Assembly: GCA_024236295.1 (NCBI GenBank)
Contig: JACKKT010000007.1
Span: forward strand, 62,001-126,000
Origin: Kordiimonadaceae bacterium
GTDB lineage: Bacteria > Pseudomonadota > Alphaproteobacteria > Sphingomonadales > Emcibacteraceae
Length of the DNA stretch: 64,000 nt
Direction of reading: 5' to 3'
Shown here: piece by piece, positions 52,564 through 60,804 of the stretch
How the letters are laid out: every line of letters starts with the position of its first letter
How positions within the stretch are numbered: position 1 is the stretch's first letter
Notes under the pieces: model-generated
What the model was told of the DNA's origin: nothing
What the model saw: only the letters and a program-made list of their open reading frames with translations
The model's database searches: none
Made by a program: the position numbers and the translations under genes

Positions 52564-53377
52564 AAGGCGGTTTGGTAAACCCTTTTGGAGAAAGGGTGAA
52601 TATCTCCACCCCGTCAGCGGTTACCCCCATACTATGTTCAAACTGCGCGGACAGGGATTTATCCCTTGTCACCGCAGTCCATTCATCGGCTAAAACCTTC
52701 ACATCCTTGGTGCCGAGATTGATCATCGGCTCAATGGTGAAAAACATACCTTCTTTTAAGACAGCCCCTTCGCCCGGACGACCATAATGCAGGACATTGG
52801 GGCTATCATGGAATATTCGGCCCAGACCGTGGCCGCAGAAAACTTCAACCACGCTGCAACGCTGACTATGGGCATATTCCTGAATGGCATATCCGATATC
52901 ACCCATAGTGTTGCCAGGTTTTACCTGCTCAATCCCACGCATCAGGCATTCATATGTAATATCAATAAGGCGCTTTGCCTTGATATTGGGGGTGCCGACA
53001 TAAAACATACGGCTGGTATCACCATACCATCCGTTCACTATGACCGTGACATCAATATTGATGATATCGCCATCTTTTAATTTTTTAGGTCCCGGAATTC
53101 CGTGACAGACCACATGATTGACCGACGTGCAGATTGATTTTGGAAAGCCGTGGTAATTAAGCGGTGCACTGATGGCGCCGTGATCGGCGACAAATTCAGC
53201 ACATAATCTGTCCAGCTCGTCTGTCGTTACACCAGGCACCACATGTGGTGTAATCATATCGAGGGTGCGTGCGGCGAGATTGCCGGCTTGACGCATACCT
53301 TCAAAGTCGGCCGGGTCATATATTTTAATCGCACTTGTTGCCTCAATCGGGGCTTCTGATGCTTTTACGTATCTCAT
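52556..53377 (-). CDS. map: Type I methionine aminopeptidase
   Basis: This 273-residue cytoplasmic enzyme removes N-terminal Met from nascent proteins. The five metal ligands are recognisable: two Asp in INIDVTVIVNGWYGDTSRMF, His in GHGLGRIFHDSP, Glu in FTIEPMIN and Glu in SAQFEHSMGVT. HYHGFPKSICTSVNHVVCHG is also standard. It overlaps sfsA by 4 bases (ATGA) and radC by 8, so the three are coupled. Confidence 0.96.
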   Translation of the reverse strand: MRYVKASEAPIEATSAIKIYDPADFEGMRQAGNLAARTLDMITPHVVPGVTTDELDRLCAEFVADHGAISAPLNYHGFPKSICTSVNHVVCHGIPGPKKLKDGDIINIDVTVIVNGWYGDTSRMFYVGTPNIKAKRLIDITYECLMRGIEQVKPGNTMGDIGYAIQEYAHSQRCSVVEVFCGHGLGRIFHDSPNVLHYGRPGEGAVLKEGMFFTIEPMINLGTKDVKVLADEWTAVTRDKSLSAQFEHSMGVTADGVEIFTLSPKGFTKPPYD

Positions 53378-54087
53378 TCAATTTCCAGTATGGGGACCGT
53401 TTCCCCGACAATAATCGCTTTTGGTGTAACATCGCATATATAACAGTATGCTTCCACACCTTTTTTCTTAGCCGTTTTTAACGCATCTGCATAAGCGGGG
53501 TCAATGTCTGATGCAATCCTGAACTTTTCAATATCTCCCCTCTGCGCAAGATACAGCATGACGCTGCGATAGCCCTGATCGGTCATATCACCCAGTTCGG
53601 CCAGATGCTTGGCACCGCGGGCAGTGACGGCGTCTGGAAATTCACCGATGCCGCTTTCCCGGCTTAAGGTCACACTTTTAATTTCAACATAACAATCCGG
53701 CTTGTCACCAATATGATCGCTCAAAAATATATCAATGCGGCTATTCTGTCCGTATTTCATTTCGCGGCGCAAATTTTGATAGCCCTGCAGCTCGGCAATT
53801 TTACCGCACAATATGGCTTCTTCAACAATGCGGTTTGGAAGCGATGTATTAATACCGACCAAAGCATCACCCGCCTGAACCAGTTCCCATTTATAGGAAA
53901 GCTTTGCTTTGGGATTGGTTGCCGGTGATAGCCATACTGGGAAACCTTCCTCCTTAAGGCCCATCATGGAACCGCTGTTGGCACAGTGGGCCGTTACAAT
54001 CTCGCCGCTTTCCAGTTTTACGTCAGCAAGAAACCGTTTATATCTTTTTATCAAAGTTCCACTTAAAAGGTCATGTTCATAATTCAT
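53374..54087 (-). CDS. sfsA: SfsA-family DNA/RNA nuclease
   Basis: This 237-residue protein has an OB-fold part (about 1-75; TLIKRYKRFLADV, AHCANSGSM) and a C-terminal restriction-like nuclease part with DIFLSDH, CYVEIKSVTL (the D-ExK-like site) and FPDAVTARGAKHLAEL. It was first linked to sugar fermentation stimulation in E. coli; later members were described as nucleases. It is the first gene of the sfsA-map-radC operon and is divergent from the MoCF-domain gene. Confidence 0.94.
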   Translation of the reverse strand: MNYEHDLLSGTLIKRYKRFLADVKLESGEIVTAHCANSGSMMGLKEEGFPVWLSPATNPKAKLSYKWELVQAGDALVGINTSLPNRIVEEAILCGKIAELQGYQNLRREMKYGQNSRIDIFLSDHIGDKPDCYVEIKSVTLSRESGIGEFPDAVTARGAKHLAELGDMTDQGYRSVMLYLAQRGDIEKFRIASDIDPAYADALKTAKKKGVEAYCYICDVTPKAIIVGETVPILEIE

Positions 54088-54139
54088 AAGTTAGGATATA
54101 ATCAAAAAACCAAGGTTATTCAAATAAGTTGATAGAAGA

Positions 54140-54895
54140 ATGGTAAAAAAAGTTAAAGCAGCGCTTATCGTAATTGGTGATGAAATCCTATCCGGCCGTA
54201 CTCAGGATGCCAATATAAATTATATTGCCAAATGGCTCGGGAATCTTGGCATTATCCTTGATGAAGTCAGGGTAATTCCCGATGATGCGACACGCATTCA
54301 GAAAACCGTTAATGAATGTCGGAATGCTTTTGATTATGTATTTACCACCGGCGGTATCGGTCCTACACATGATGATATTACCGCTGCCAATGTCGCGGCT
54401 GCTTTTGGGTTCAAATTCTCATTAAATGCTGAAGCAAGAAAGCTGCTGGAAGATAATATAGGGAAAGACAATATGACGGAAGCACGGCTCAGGATGGCAA
54501 TGATTCCGGAAGGGGCGAGCCTGATTAAAAATCCGGTCAGCGCAGCACCGGGATTTCAGCTTGAAAATGTATTCGTCCTTGCCGGTATCCCGGTTGTTAT
54601 GCAAAGCATGCTGCTTGATGTTGAAGACAGGATTTCAGGTGGCGCAAAAATATCATCAAAAGCCATTCATGTTTTTGCCGGGGAAAGTCAGTTTGCCGAT
54701 ATTCTTTCAGAAATTGAAGACCAGTTTGAAAACCTTTCTATTGGAAGCTATCCATTTTACAAGGGAGGGACCTATGGGGCGACATTTGTACTTAGATCAG
54801 CGGTTTCATCCGAGGTAGATGAGGCACTCGAACAGCTAAAGAAGAAAATAAGCGAAAGCGGCAAGGAATTTTTTATGGGGGAAGCCCCTGATTAA
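54140..54895 (+). CDS. MoCF-domain protein (CinA-type, molybdopterin-binding)
   Basis: This 251-residue protein has a MoCF/MoaB-like domain (about 5-170): VIGDEILSGRTQDANINYIA and VFTTGGIGPTHDDITAANVA are the strong signatures. It corresponds to the N-terminal half of CinA without the C-terminal amidase, so it is a stand-alone competence/damage-inducible-type or ADP-ribose-pyrophosphatase-like protein. The last 80 residues show a small alpha/beta domain. Its function is unclear. It is divergent from the sfsA operon. Confidence 0.9.
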   Translation: MVKKVKAALIVIGDEILSGRTQDANINYIAKWLGNLGIILDEVRVIPDDATRIQKTVNECRNAFDYVFTTGGIGPTHDDITAANVAAAFGFKFSLNAEARKLLEDNIGKDNMTEARLRMAMIPEGASLIKNPVSAAPGFQLENVFVLAGIPVVMQSMLLDVEDRISGGAKISSKAIHVFAGESQFADILSEIEDQFENLSIGSYPFYKGGTYGATFVLRSAVSSEVDEALEQLKKKISESGKEFFMGEAPD

Positions 54896-55018
54896 TAGGG
54901 AAAATTGGCAATTTTACCCGAAAATTAAAAAAAATTGAAAAAAAGCAAAACTCATGGTTCCATTCGTGAATAATATATGGCATACCCTCTTATCGTTTTA
55001 TCAATCACGAATTTATAG

Positions 55019-55105
55019 GCGCTCGTGGTGAAATTGGTAAACACAGCAGACTTAAAATCTGCCGCCCTCACGGGCTTGCCGGTTCAAGTCCGGCCGAGCG
55101 CACCA
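55019..55105 (+). tRNA. tRNA-Leu (anticodon TAA)
   Basis: The 87-base class II tRNA has acceptor stem GCGCTCG pairing with CGAGCGC, anticodon loop CTTAAAA closed by GCAGA/TCTGC (anticodon TAA), a long variable arm (CGCCCTCACGGGCTT), T-loop TTCAAGT and encoded CCA. It stands alone. A weak 6-base inverted repeat follows, but no convincing terminator. Confidence 0.96.
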
Positions 55106-55398
55106 CTTTAGCTTAATCAGCTAACTATTTGAAAAATTTATTGTTTTCTATGTTATCAACCTGTCTTTAAGTTGGTAATCAGTCCACAGATACGTAATAT
55201 TACAAATTAAATAAAAAAATTATGGTTAATTTATATTAAGAATTCAGCTTATTTTTTAAACTGAACTGTTTGGATTATAAGGATTTTTATAATTTGTTAA
55301 CCTTGTATATGTAAAAATGCACACTGAAGGTTTTCTTAAAAATTGTATGTTTAAGATTGCTGGCAGGGGAATACAGGGATTACAGTTAAGTACTTAAA

Positions 55399-56520
55399 AT
55401 GACGGATAAATATTCTTCACAAAGCCTGATAAAACTGGCGCAGGAAAATTCCAGGGGATCGAAAAAAATCCTTATGGAAAATATTTCTGATCTGTTTCTG
55501 TCATCAGAAGGCCGACTTAATGAACATGAACGCGTCCTGATGAATGATATCATGGTCAAACTTTTGAAAAGTGTTGAAAGGGCAATTCGCAAAGATCTGG
55601 CGGAAAGATTGGCTGAATCAGAGGATATGTCACCGGAGCTGGTGACAATGCTTGCCAATGATCATATTGAAGTGGCCCGACCGATCCTGGAAAAAAGTTC
55701 CCTTTTAAAAGATGAGGATTTAATTGAAACAATTCGTAACCGTACGGATGCTCACAGACTTGCCATTGCCATTCGTGCCTATGTCAGTACAGAGGTTTCA
55801 AAAGAGCTTATTGAACATGGCAGCATAGATGTAATTGAAGCATTGGTCCGAAATGAGAATGCCGAGCTATCAAAAGCTTCAATTGAATATCTTGTTCAGG
55901 AATCCCGATCTGTTGACCGTTTTCAGGAACCGCTTTTAAACCGGAATGATCTTACTTTTGAACTAGCCCACAAAATGTACTGGTGGGTATCAGCGGCACT
56001 CAGAAGAAAAATTGTCGCAGAATTTGATGTGGATCAGACAATTCTTGATGATGCCCTTGAAATGGTTACCAAGAAAATTGTCAACAAACATGATGAAAAA
56101 GAAGGGGTCATGAGCAAGGCTGTTCACCTGGTTAAAAACCTGGCTGAACAAAGAAAGCTGAACTTCGATTTTGTGGTCACATCGTTAAGGCAGGAACGAA
56201 TCAATGTTGCTGTTGCCGCGCTTGCAGAGCTTAGCGGCCTGAGTGTCAAGATTATCTGGCGAGTTCTTAGGGAAAGAAATGATGAAAGCCTTGCTGTTAT
56301 TTCAAGAGCTATAGGCCTTGAAAAAAGCCAATTTTCAACAATGTTCCTGCTGATTTTACAAACCAACAGCGGACCAAAAGCGCGTTCAACGTCGATTTTA
56401 AATGCGATGTTGCGTTTATATGATAGAATAAAACCGGCAAATGCGAGGGCCGCTGTCCGCTACTGGCAGCGTGATTTTAGTTACCAGCAAGCCCAGATGC
56501 AGCTTAAGGATGCAAGTTAA
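55399..56520 (+). CDS. DUF2336 protein, paralogue 1
   Basis: This 373-residue, all-helical cytoplasmic protein resembles DUF2336 proteins of alphaproteobacteria, with repeated helix pairs such as LAERLAESEDMSPELVTMLAND and SKELIEHGSIDVIEALVRNENAELS. These read like HEAT-type helical repeats, so it is likely a scaffold or regulator. It is co-linear over its length with a second DUF2336 protein 2.5 kb away on the other strand. A PAS histidine kinase follows after 48 bases in the same direction and is probably co-transcribed. The function is unknown. Confidence 0.82.
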   Translation: MTDKYSSQSLIKLAQENSRGSKKILMENISDLFLSSEGRLNEHERVLMNDIMVKLLKSVERAIRKDLAERLAESEDMSPELVTMLANDHIEVARPILEKSSLLKDEDLIETIRNRTDAHRLAIAIRAYVSTEVSKELIEHGSIDVIEALVRNENAELSKASIEYLVQESRSVDRFQEPLLNRNDLTFELAHKMYWWVSAALRRKIVAEFDVDQTILDDALEMVTKKIVNKHDEKEGVMSKAVHLVKNLAEQRKLNFDFVVTSLRQERINVAVAALAELSGLSVKIIWRVLRERNDESLAVISRAIGLEKSQFSTMFLLILQTNSGPKARSTSILNAMLRLYDRIKPANARAAVRYWQRDFSYQQAQMQLKDAS

Positions 56521-56568
56521 GTTTTGCGTGTAAGTGCAGAATGGCATTGAAAAATATAGGAATGTAAA

Positions 56569-58242
56569 GTGCGTAATGTAAATAACATAACTGATAAAAC
56601 GATTATCCCACTTGAAATTGTGGAGAAACTGCGGGCTGAGAAGCTGGTTAAAACTCAGCTCAGCAAAAGCGATCACCCAACCGTCAAAGAACAAATTCAT
56701 TCGCTTCTGGCAAAAATGAAATTTGATGACATGGTGCCTCTTTATGTGTCGACTATTGGCGGTGAATTGGTCTATGTGAATGATGGTTATCGTGCCCTTG
56801 TCAGCGACAGTGAATCAATAGGTGGTATGGTTCACAAAGCCGACGGCGATTATAAATTACCACCAAGCCTTATTTCCATTTTGAATGAAGTCCAGCTTAC
56901 CCGCAGCAGTGTGACTGTTGAAGAGTCAATCCATATTCATGGCAACATACGCCAATACAGATCACGACATTTCCCTATTTGTGATGATGATGGTTATGTC
57001 ATTGCCGTTGGTGGAACTTACACTGATTGTACTGAACAGTATAAAGTCAGCAATGCCGAGGATTCTACGCTCACTGAACAGCGTTACCGTGATTTTGCCC
57101 GGGCCACTTCTGATTGGTACTGGGAAGTCGATAAATCCATGAAGCTGACTTATGTTTCCAATCGCTTTACAGCGATTACCGGAATTCCTTCGTTTCTTAT
57201 GGTCGGTAAACAGATCGATGATATCGGTGTGCTTAAAAGCGGTTTTGAAGGTGAAAAAATCGAAAGCAGTTCTTTTATGAATAAGAATGCCCCTTTCAGG
57301 GATCAGCTCCTTGTATTGGAAGGTCAGGAAGGCGAAGATATTTATATATTCCTTAGCGGTGTTCCCATGTTCGATGTTGAAAGTGGTGAGTTCCACGGGT
57401 TTAGAGGGGCTGGCACCGATGTGACTGAGAGCTATAAAGCAAGGGCAAGAGCAGAAAAAATGCAAAAATCCCTTGAAGATACCCTCTATGATTTGAAAGA
57501 CAAAAGAGCACAGCTTGATATTGCGACAAAGCAGGCAGAAGCAGCATTAGAGGCAAAAAGTGATTTTCTTGCCGCTATGAGCCATGAACTTAGAACGCCA
57601 TTGAATGCAATTATCGGATTTGCCGAAGCCATGAGCATGCAGGCATTTGGGGAACTTAATAAACAGTATATCTCATACAGCAACGATATTATGAATGCTG
57701 GTCGCCATCTGCTCCATCTGATTAATGATATTCTTGATGTTGCCGTTCTTGAAAGCGGAAAAATTCAGCTGGATACAGAAAATGTCTCACTAAAGCAAGT
57801 AATTGAAAAAGCACTAAACCTTGTGGTTATCAGCGCTGATAATAAGAATATCGACACCAGTATGGTCAGGATTAAAGAAGACAAGAAAATCTTTGTTGAC
57901 GAACGCCGTGTTACACAGGTTTTTGTAAATCTGCTGAGCAATGCTGTAAAATTTACCCCTGAAAATGGTGAAATAGGGGTCCGGATTGAAAATGTCACCC
58001 AGGATATTATTGGCGTAACAATCTGGGATACGGGGATTGGAATTTCACCAGAACAACAGGAACTAGTGTTTGAGAAATTCCATCAGGACCGTGGACATAT
58101 TTATTCACGTAAGGAAGAAGGAACAGGTCTTGGTCTTCATATATCAAAACATCTTGCCAAACAGATGGGCGGAGATATTCTCCTGAAAAGCAGAGTGGGG
58201 GAAGGTTCGGAATTTACTGTACTCTTACCACTTGCCGGATAA
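56569..58242 (+). CDS. PAS-domain sensor histidine kinase
   Basis: This 557-residue protein has a GTG start. It contains two PAS-like regions (about 50-155 and 165-290; DWYWEVDKSMKLTYVSNRF marks the second), a short coiled coil (about 292-330), a HisKA domain with His339 in AMSHELRTPLNAIIGFAEAM, and a HATPase domain with the N-box VFVNLLSNAVKFTPENG, G1 DTGIGIS and G2 EGTGLGLHISK. No transmembrane segment or receiver domain is present, so it is a cytoplasmic sensor whose partner response regulator is elsewhere. It follows a DUF2336 gene and ends 2 bases from convergent nadK. Confidence 0.93.
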   Translation: MRNVNNITDKTIIPLEIVEKLRAEKLVKTQLSKSDHPTVKEQIHSLLAKMKFDDMVPLYVSTIGGELVYVNDGYRALVSDSESIGGMVHKADGDYKLPPSLISILNEVQLTRSSVTVEESIHIHGNIRQYRSRHFPICDDDGYVIAVGGTYTDCTEQYKVSNAEDSTLTEQRYRDFARATSDWYWEVDKSMKLTYVSNRFTAITGIPSFLMVGKQIDDIGVLKSGFEGEKIESSSFMNKNAPFRDQLLVLEGQEGEDIYIFLSGVPMFDVESGEFHGFRGAGTDVTESYKARARAEKMQKSLEDTLYDLKDKRAQLDIATKQAEAALEAKSDFLAAMSHELRTPLNAIIGFAEAMSMQAFGELNKQYISYSNDIMNAGRHLLHLINDILDVAVLESGKIQLDTENVSLKQVIEKALNLVVISADNKNIDTSMVRIKEDKKIFVDERRVTQVFVNLLSNAVKFTPENGEIGVRIENVTQDIIGVTIWDTGIGISPEQQELVFEKFHQDRGHIYSRKEEGTGLGLHISKHLAKQMGGDILLKSRVGEGSEFTVLLPLAG

Positions 58243-58244
58243 AA

Positions 58245-59018
58245 TCAGCCAATAAATTGTTCCGTTAAAATACGCTCCTCAAGCGTATGATCTTTATCAA
58301 AAAGCAGAGTCTTTGTTATTGTCTGATCCTGTCTGACAGTAACATACATAACATTTCTTACTTCAATCGTATCGGCAACGGCGCTAACGGGCCGCTTTTG
58401 CGGATGACAAATTTCAAGCTTAATTTCCACATCCTGTGACATCAAAGCACCGCGCCACCGGCGAGGTCTGAACGCGCTGATCGGTGTTAAAGCAAGAATA
58501 TTGGCGTTCATAGGGATAATCGGGCCATGCGCTGACAGGTTATAGGCCGTACTGCCTGCTGGAGTAGATATTAGCACGCCATCACAGGCAAGTTCTTCGA
58601 GACGGAGTTTATTATCAACGTAAATTTTAATTTTTGCTGTTTGTCTCGTTTCTCGCAGTAAAGAGACTTCATTAAAAGCAAGCGCCTCGGTTACCTGATT
58701 ATCGACGGTGACTGCAACCATATTTAATGGATGCATTTTAACGGGAATGGCATTTTTAATTCTATTGATCAGATCGTCCTGATTGAATTCATTTAAAAGA
58801 AAACCAACAGTTCCCAAATTCATTCCAAAAATCGGTATTTCAAGGTTCATAAATTCATGAAGAAGATGAAGCATAAAACCGTCGCCGCCAAGAGCAACAA
58901 TAACATCTGCCTCATCTACAGGTACAAAGTCATAAAGCTTTCTGATCTGTTCAGCTGACCTGGTAGCGGCCTCACTGTCGCCATTTACCAATGCAAGCTT
59001 AATGTCGGTTTGGGACAT
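58245..59018 (-). CDS. nadK: NAD kinase
   Basis: This 257-residue enzyme phosphorylates NAD to NADP with ATP. The catalytic GGDG motif lies in VIVALGGDGFMLHLLHE, and GMNLGTVGFLLNEF, NEVSLLR and CDGVLISTPAGSTAYNLSAHGPI follow in family order. The length is slightly short but typical for alphaproteobacteria. It is co-directional with the second DUF2336 gene, which lies 35 bases upstream. Confidence 0.96.
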   Translation of the reverse strand: MSQTDIKLALVNGDSEAATRSAEQIRKLYDFVPVDEADVIVALGGDGFMLHLLHEFMNLEIPIFGMNLGTVGFLLNEFNQDDLINRIKNAIPVKMHPLNMVAVTVDNQVTEALAFNEVSLLRETRQTAKIKIYVDNKLRLEELACDGVLISTPAGSTAYNLSAHGPIIPMNANILALTPISAFRPRRWRGALMSQDVEIKLEICHPQKRPVSAVADTIEVRNVMYVTVRQDQTITKTLLFDKDHTLEERILTEQFIG

Positions 59019-59053
59019 AGTTTACCTAACTGCATATAAAATAAATAATTGCG

Positions 59054-60166
59054 CTAGAATATAGGATTACGGGACGAGTCTTCAACCCATTTGTGTAAAA
59101 TGCTTTTGGCCCGTTGTTCGCTTGTATTTACAAACTGGCTATATGCATGTTCTATTTCAGGCTGGGAAAGTTCTGTATCCATCATTTTTGCCTCACGGGT
59201 GAGTCGGAACATGGTCAGAAATACTGATTTATCAATTTTTGCGGCGCAGCAGGCAATTGCCAGGGCGGATGGCCCCCGTTCATAAAGAATATTATACATA
59301 ATCGCTTCGGGAATATTCAGAATTTCGGCGAATGCCAGTTCAAAAAGTCTTATATTTCCCTGACGAAGACTTTTCATCAGAAAAGAAATATGAAGTTTAT
59401 TGGCTTTTTTCAGTTTATCGATAAGGGTCTTTTCACTGTCGCCCTTGTTTATTCTTAATTCATCCTCGTTTTTCAGCTCATCAACACTTTCAGCCAGAAT
59501 ATTTTCCAGTTCCTCAGCAGAAAATGAATGAATTTCCAGGAGTTCCTGTTTTAGCGACATGGACACCCAGCTATACATACGGGCAGCAATATGTTTCGGT
59601 AAATCTTCCCGGTGAATAATTGGAGACTGTAGAACCTCCCTTGATTTTGATTTTTCCACAAGCAGTTCGATTGTTTCATTATCGATCCTTGCTTCTTTAT
59701 TGGCAAGCAAGGTAACAATAACGCCGTCATCGTCAGTTTTGACCAATTCTCTGCATACATCAGAAGATAGCATTTTGCGGGCCGCAATACTTAGTTGATG
59801 CTGCCTCGATTTTCTCTGGATAATATTGACGAGTTCTCTATCAGTCAGAAGTGTATTCTGGATAAGAATAGGATTGGCAACTTCAATTTCATCATTGGCG
59901 AGCAATATAATCAGTTCCACTGGAACATCGACTTTATCTGCAAGCTTTAACGATAGTTTTCTTCTTAGGCTGACCTCAACGTCTTTGATTATTCTGCCAA
60001 GAATATCCATCATCAGATCAATTTCAGTTGAGGAAATTTGTTGGTACTGGGATTCAATTAAGTCTGTAATACCATTAAATAAATCTGCCCGGCCTTTCTT
60101 GCTACTGTCATGGGCCAGCTTAATCAGGTTTTGGATTTCTTCGCCAGTATTTATCATATCGCTCAT
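59054..60166 (-). CDS. DUF2336 protein, paralogue 2
   Basis: This 370-residue helical protein is co-linear with the other DUF2336 protein here: MLAND/LLANDEIEVANPIL, SREVLQSPIIHREDLPKHIA and MYSWVSMSLKQEL match the corresponding segments of paralogue 1 (ending in ARAAVRYWQRD- versus AKSILHKWVED-like helices). It has no signal peptide or membrane segment. It lies upstream of nadK in the same direction. Two copies flanking a histidine kinase and nadK suggest a signalling role, but no biochemical function is known to me. Confidence 0.82.
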   Translation of the reverse strand: MSDMINTGEEIQNLIKLAHDSSKKGRADLFNGITDLIESQYQQISSTEIDLMMDILGRIIKDVEVSLRRKLSLKLADKVDVPVELIILLANDEIEVANPILIQNTLLTDRELVNIIQRKSRQHQLSIAARKMLSSDVCRELVKTDDDGVIVTLLANKEARIDNETIELLVEKSKSREVLQSPIIHREDLPKHIAARMYSWVSMSLKQELLEIHSFSAEELENILAESVDELKNEDELRINKGDSEKTLIDKLKKANKLHISFLMKSLRQGNIRLFELAFAEILNIPEAIMYNILYERGPSALAIACCAAKIDKSVFLTMFRLTREAKMMDTELSQPEIEHAYSQFVNTSEQRAKSILHKWVEDSSRNPIF

Positions 60167-60320
60167 TTATACTCACCAAAACCGTTCCAAATATTAGGAC
60201 GGTATTTTGTTTTTTTTTTAATATATTACTAAATATAAGGGCAAAAGGTTAAGAAAATGCATAATCTATTGGAATAATTTCAAAAAATTCCAAAATATAA
60301 TTTTAATTATAGAAAATTTT

Positions 60321-60734
60321 TTATTTGATTATGTCCAGAGCCGATTCTTCTGTTTCAGATAATGTTCTTAATACGGCGGCATTGGCTTTATAGGCCTGTT
60401 TTGCTTTTATAAGTTCTGAAAATTCAATTGCTGGATCTACATTGGGAATGTCTACAAATCCGTTACTGTTAGAAGCAGGGTCGTTGGGACTATAAAGTGA
60501 AAATGAAGCCGGATTAACGGGAACTTTTGTTGCGACGACTCCACCGTTCCTGCCTGAACTGTTAATTACTTTTTGTGGAACATAAGCGCGGGTCGAGCGG
60601 AGCGCTGCGGTGGAAGTATCACCACCGAGAGGGAGTGAGGTATTAAAGGCATTAACGATATTATTGGCCGCAGTGTTGGCCCTCGTTGATGCCGCTAGTA
60701 ACCCGGACAGACTTGTACTAATTCCATTAATCAT
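60321..60734 (-). CDS. Flagellar basal-body rod/FlgC-like protein
   Basis: This 137-residue protein from the ATG at 60734 starts MINGISTSLSGLLAASTRANTAANNIVNA (residues 1-29), the standard rod-protein opening with the conserved ANNIAN-like motif, and ends with a flagellar rod C-terminal helix (VDPAIEFSELIKAKQAYKANAAVL). An upstream in-frame ATG gives 17 extra residues unlike the family and is not preferred. It is short, like FlgC, but lacks clear proof of being FlgC itself. It lies 70 bases upstream of mfd in the same direction, away from other flagellar genes. Confidence 0.78.
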   Translation of the reverse strand: MINGISTSLSGLLAASTRANTAANNIVNAFNTSLPLGGDTSTAALRSTRAYVPQKVINSSGRNGGVVATKVPVNPASFSLYSPNDPASNSNGFVDIPNVDPAIEFSELIKAKQAYKANAAVLRTLSETEESALDIIK

Positions 60735-60804
60735 GCATACAGAATAAAAATGAATTTCTAAATATTCATTAATGAAAAGTGACAATTTTAACTATTGAAT
60801 ATGA

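Noticed and set aside
55108..55124. Terminator after tRNA-Leu
   Set aside because: The TTAGCT/AGCTAA stem is short, AT-rich and lacks a following T-run.
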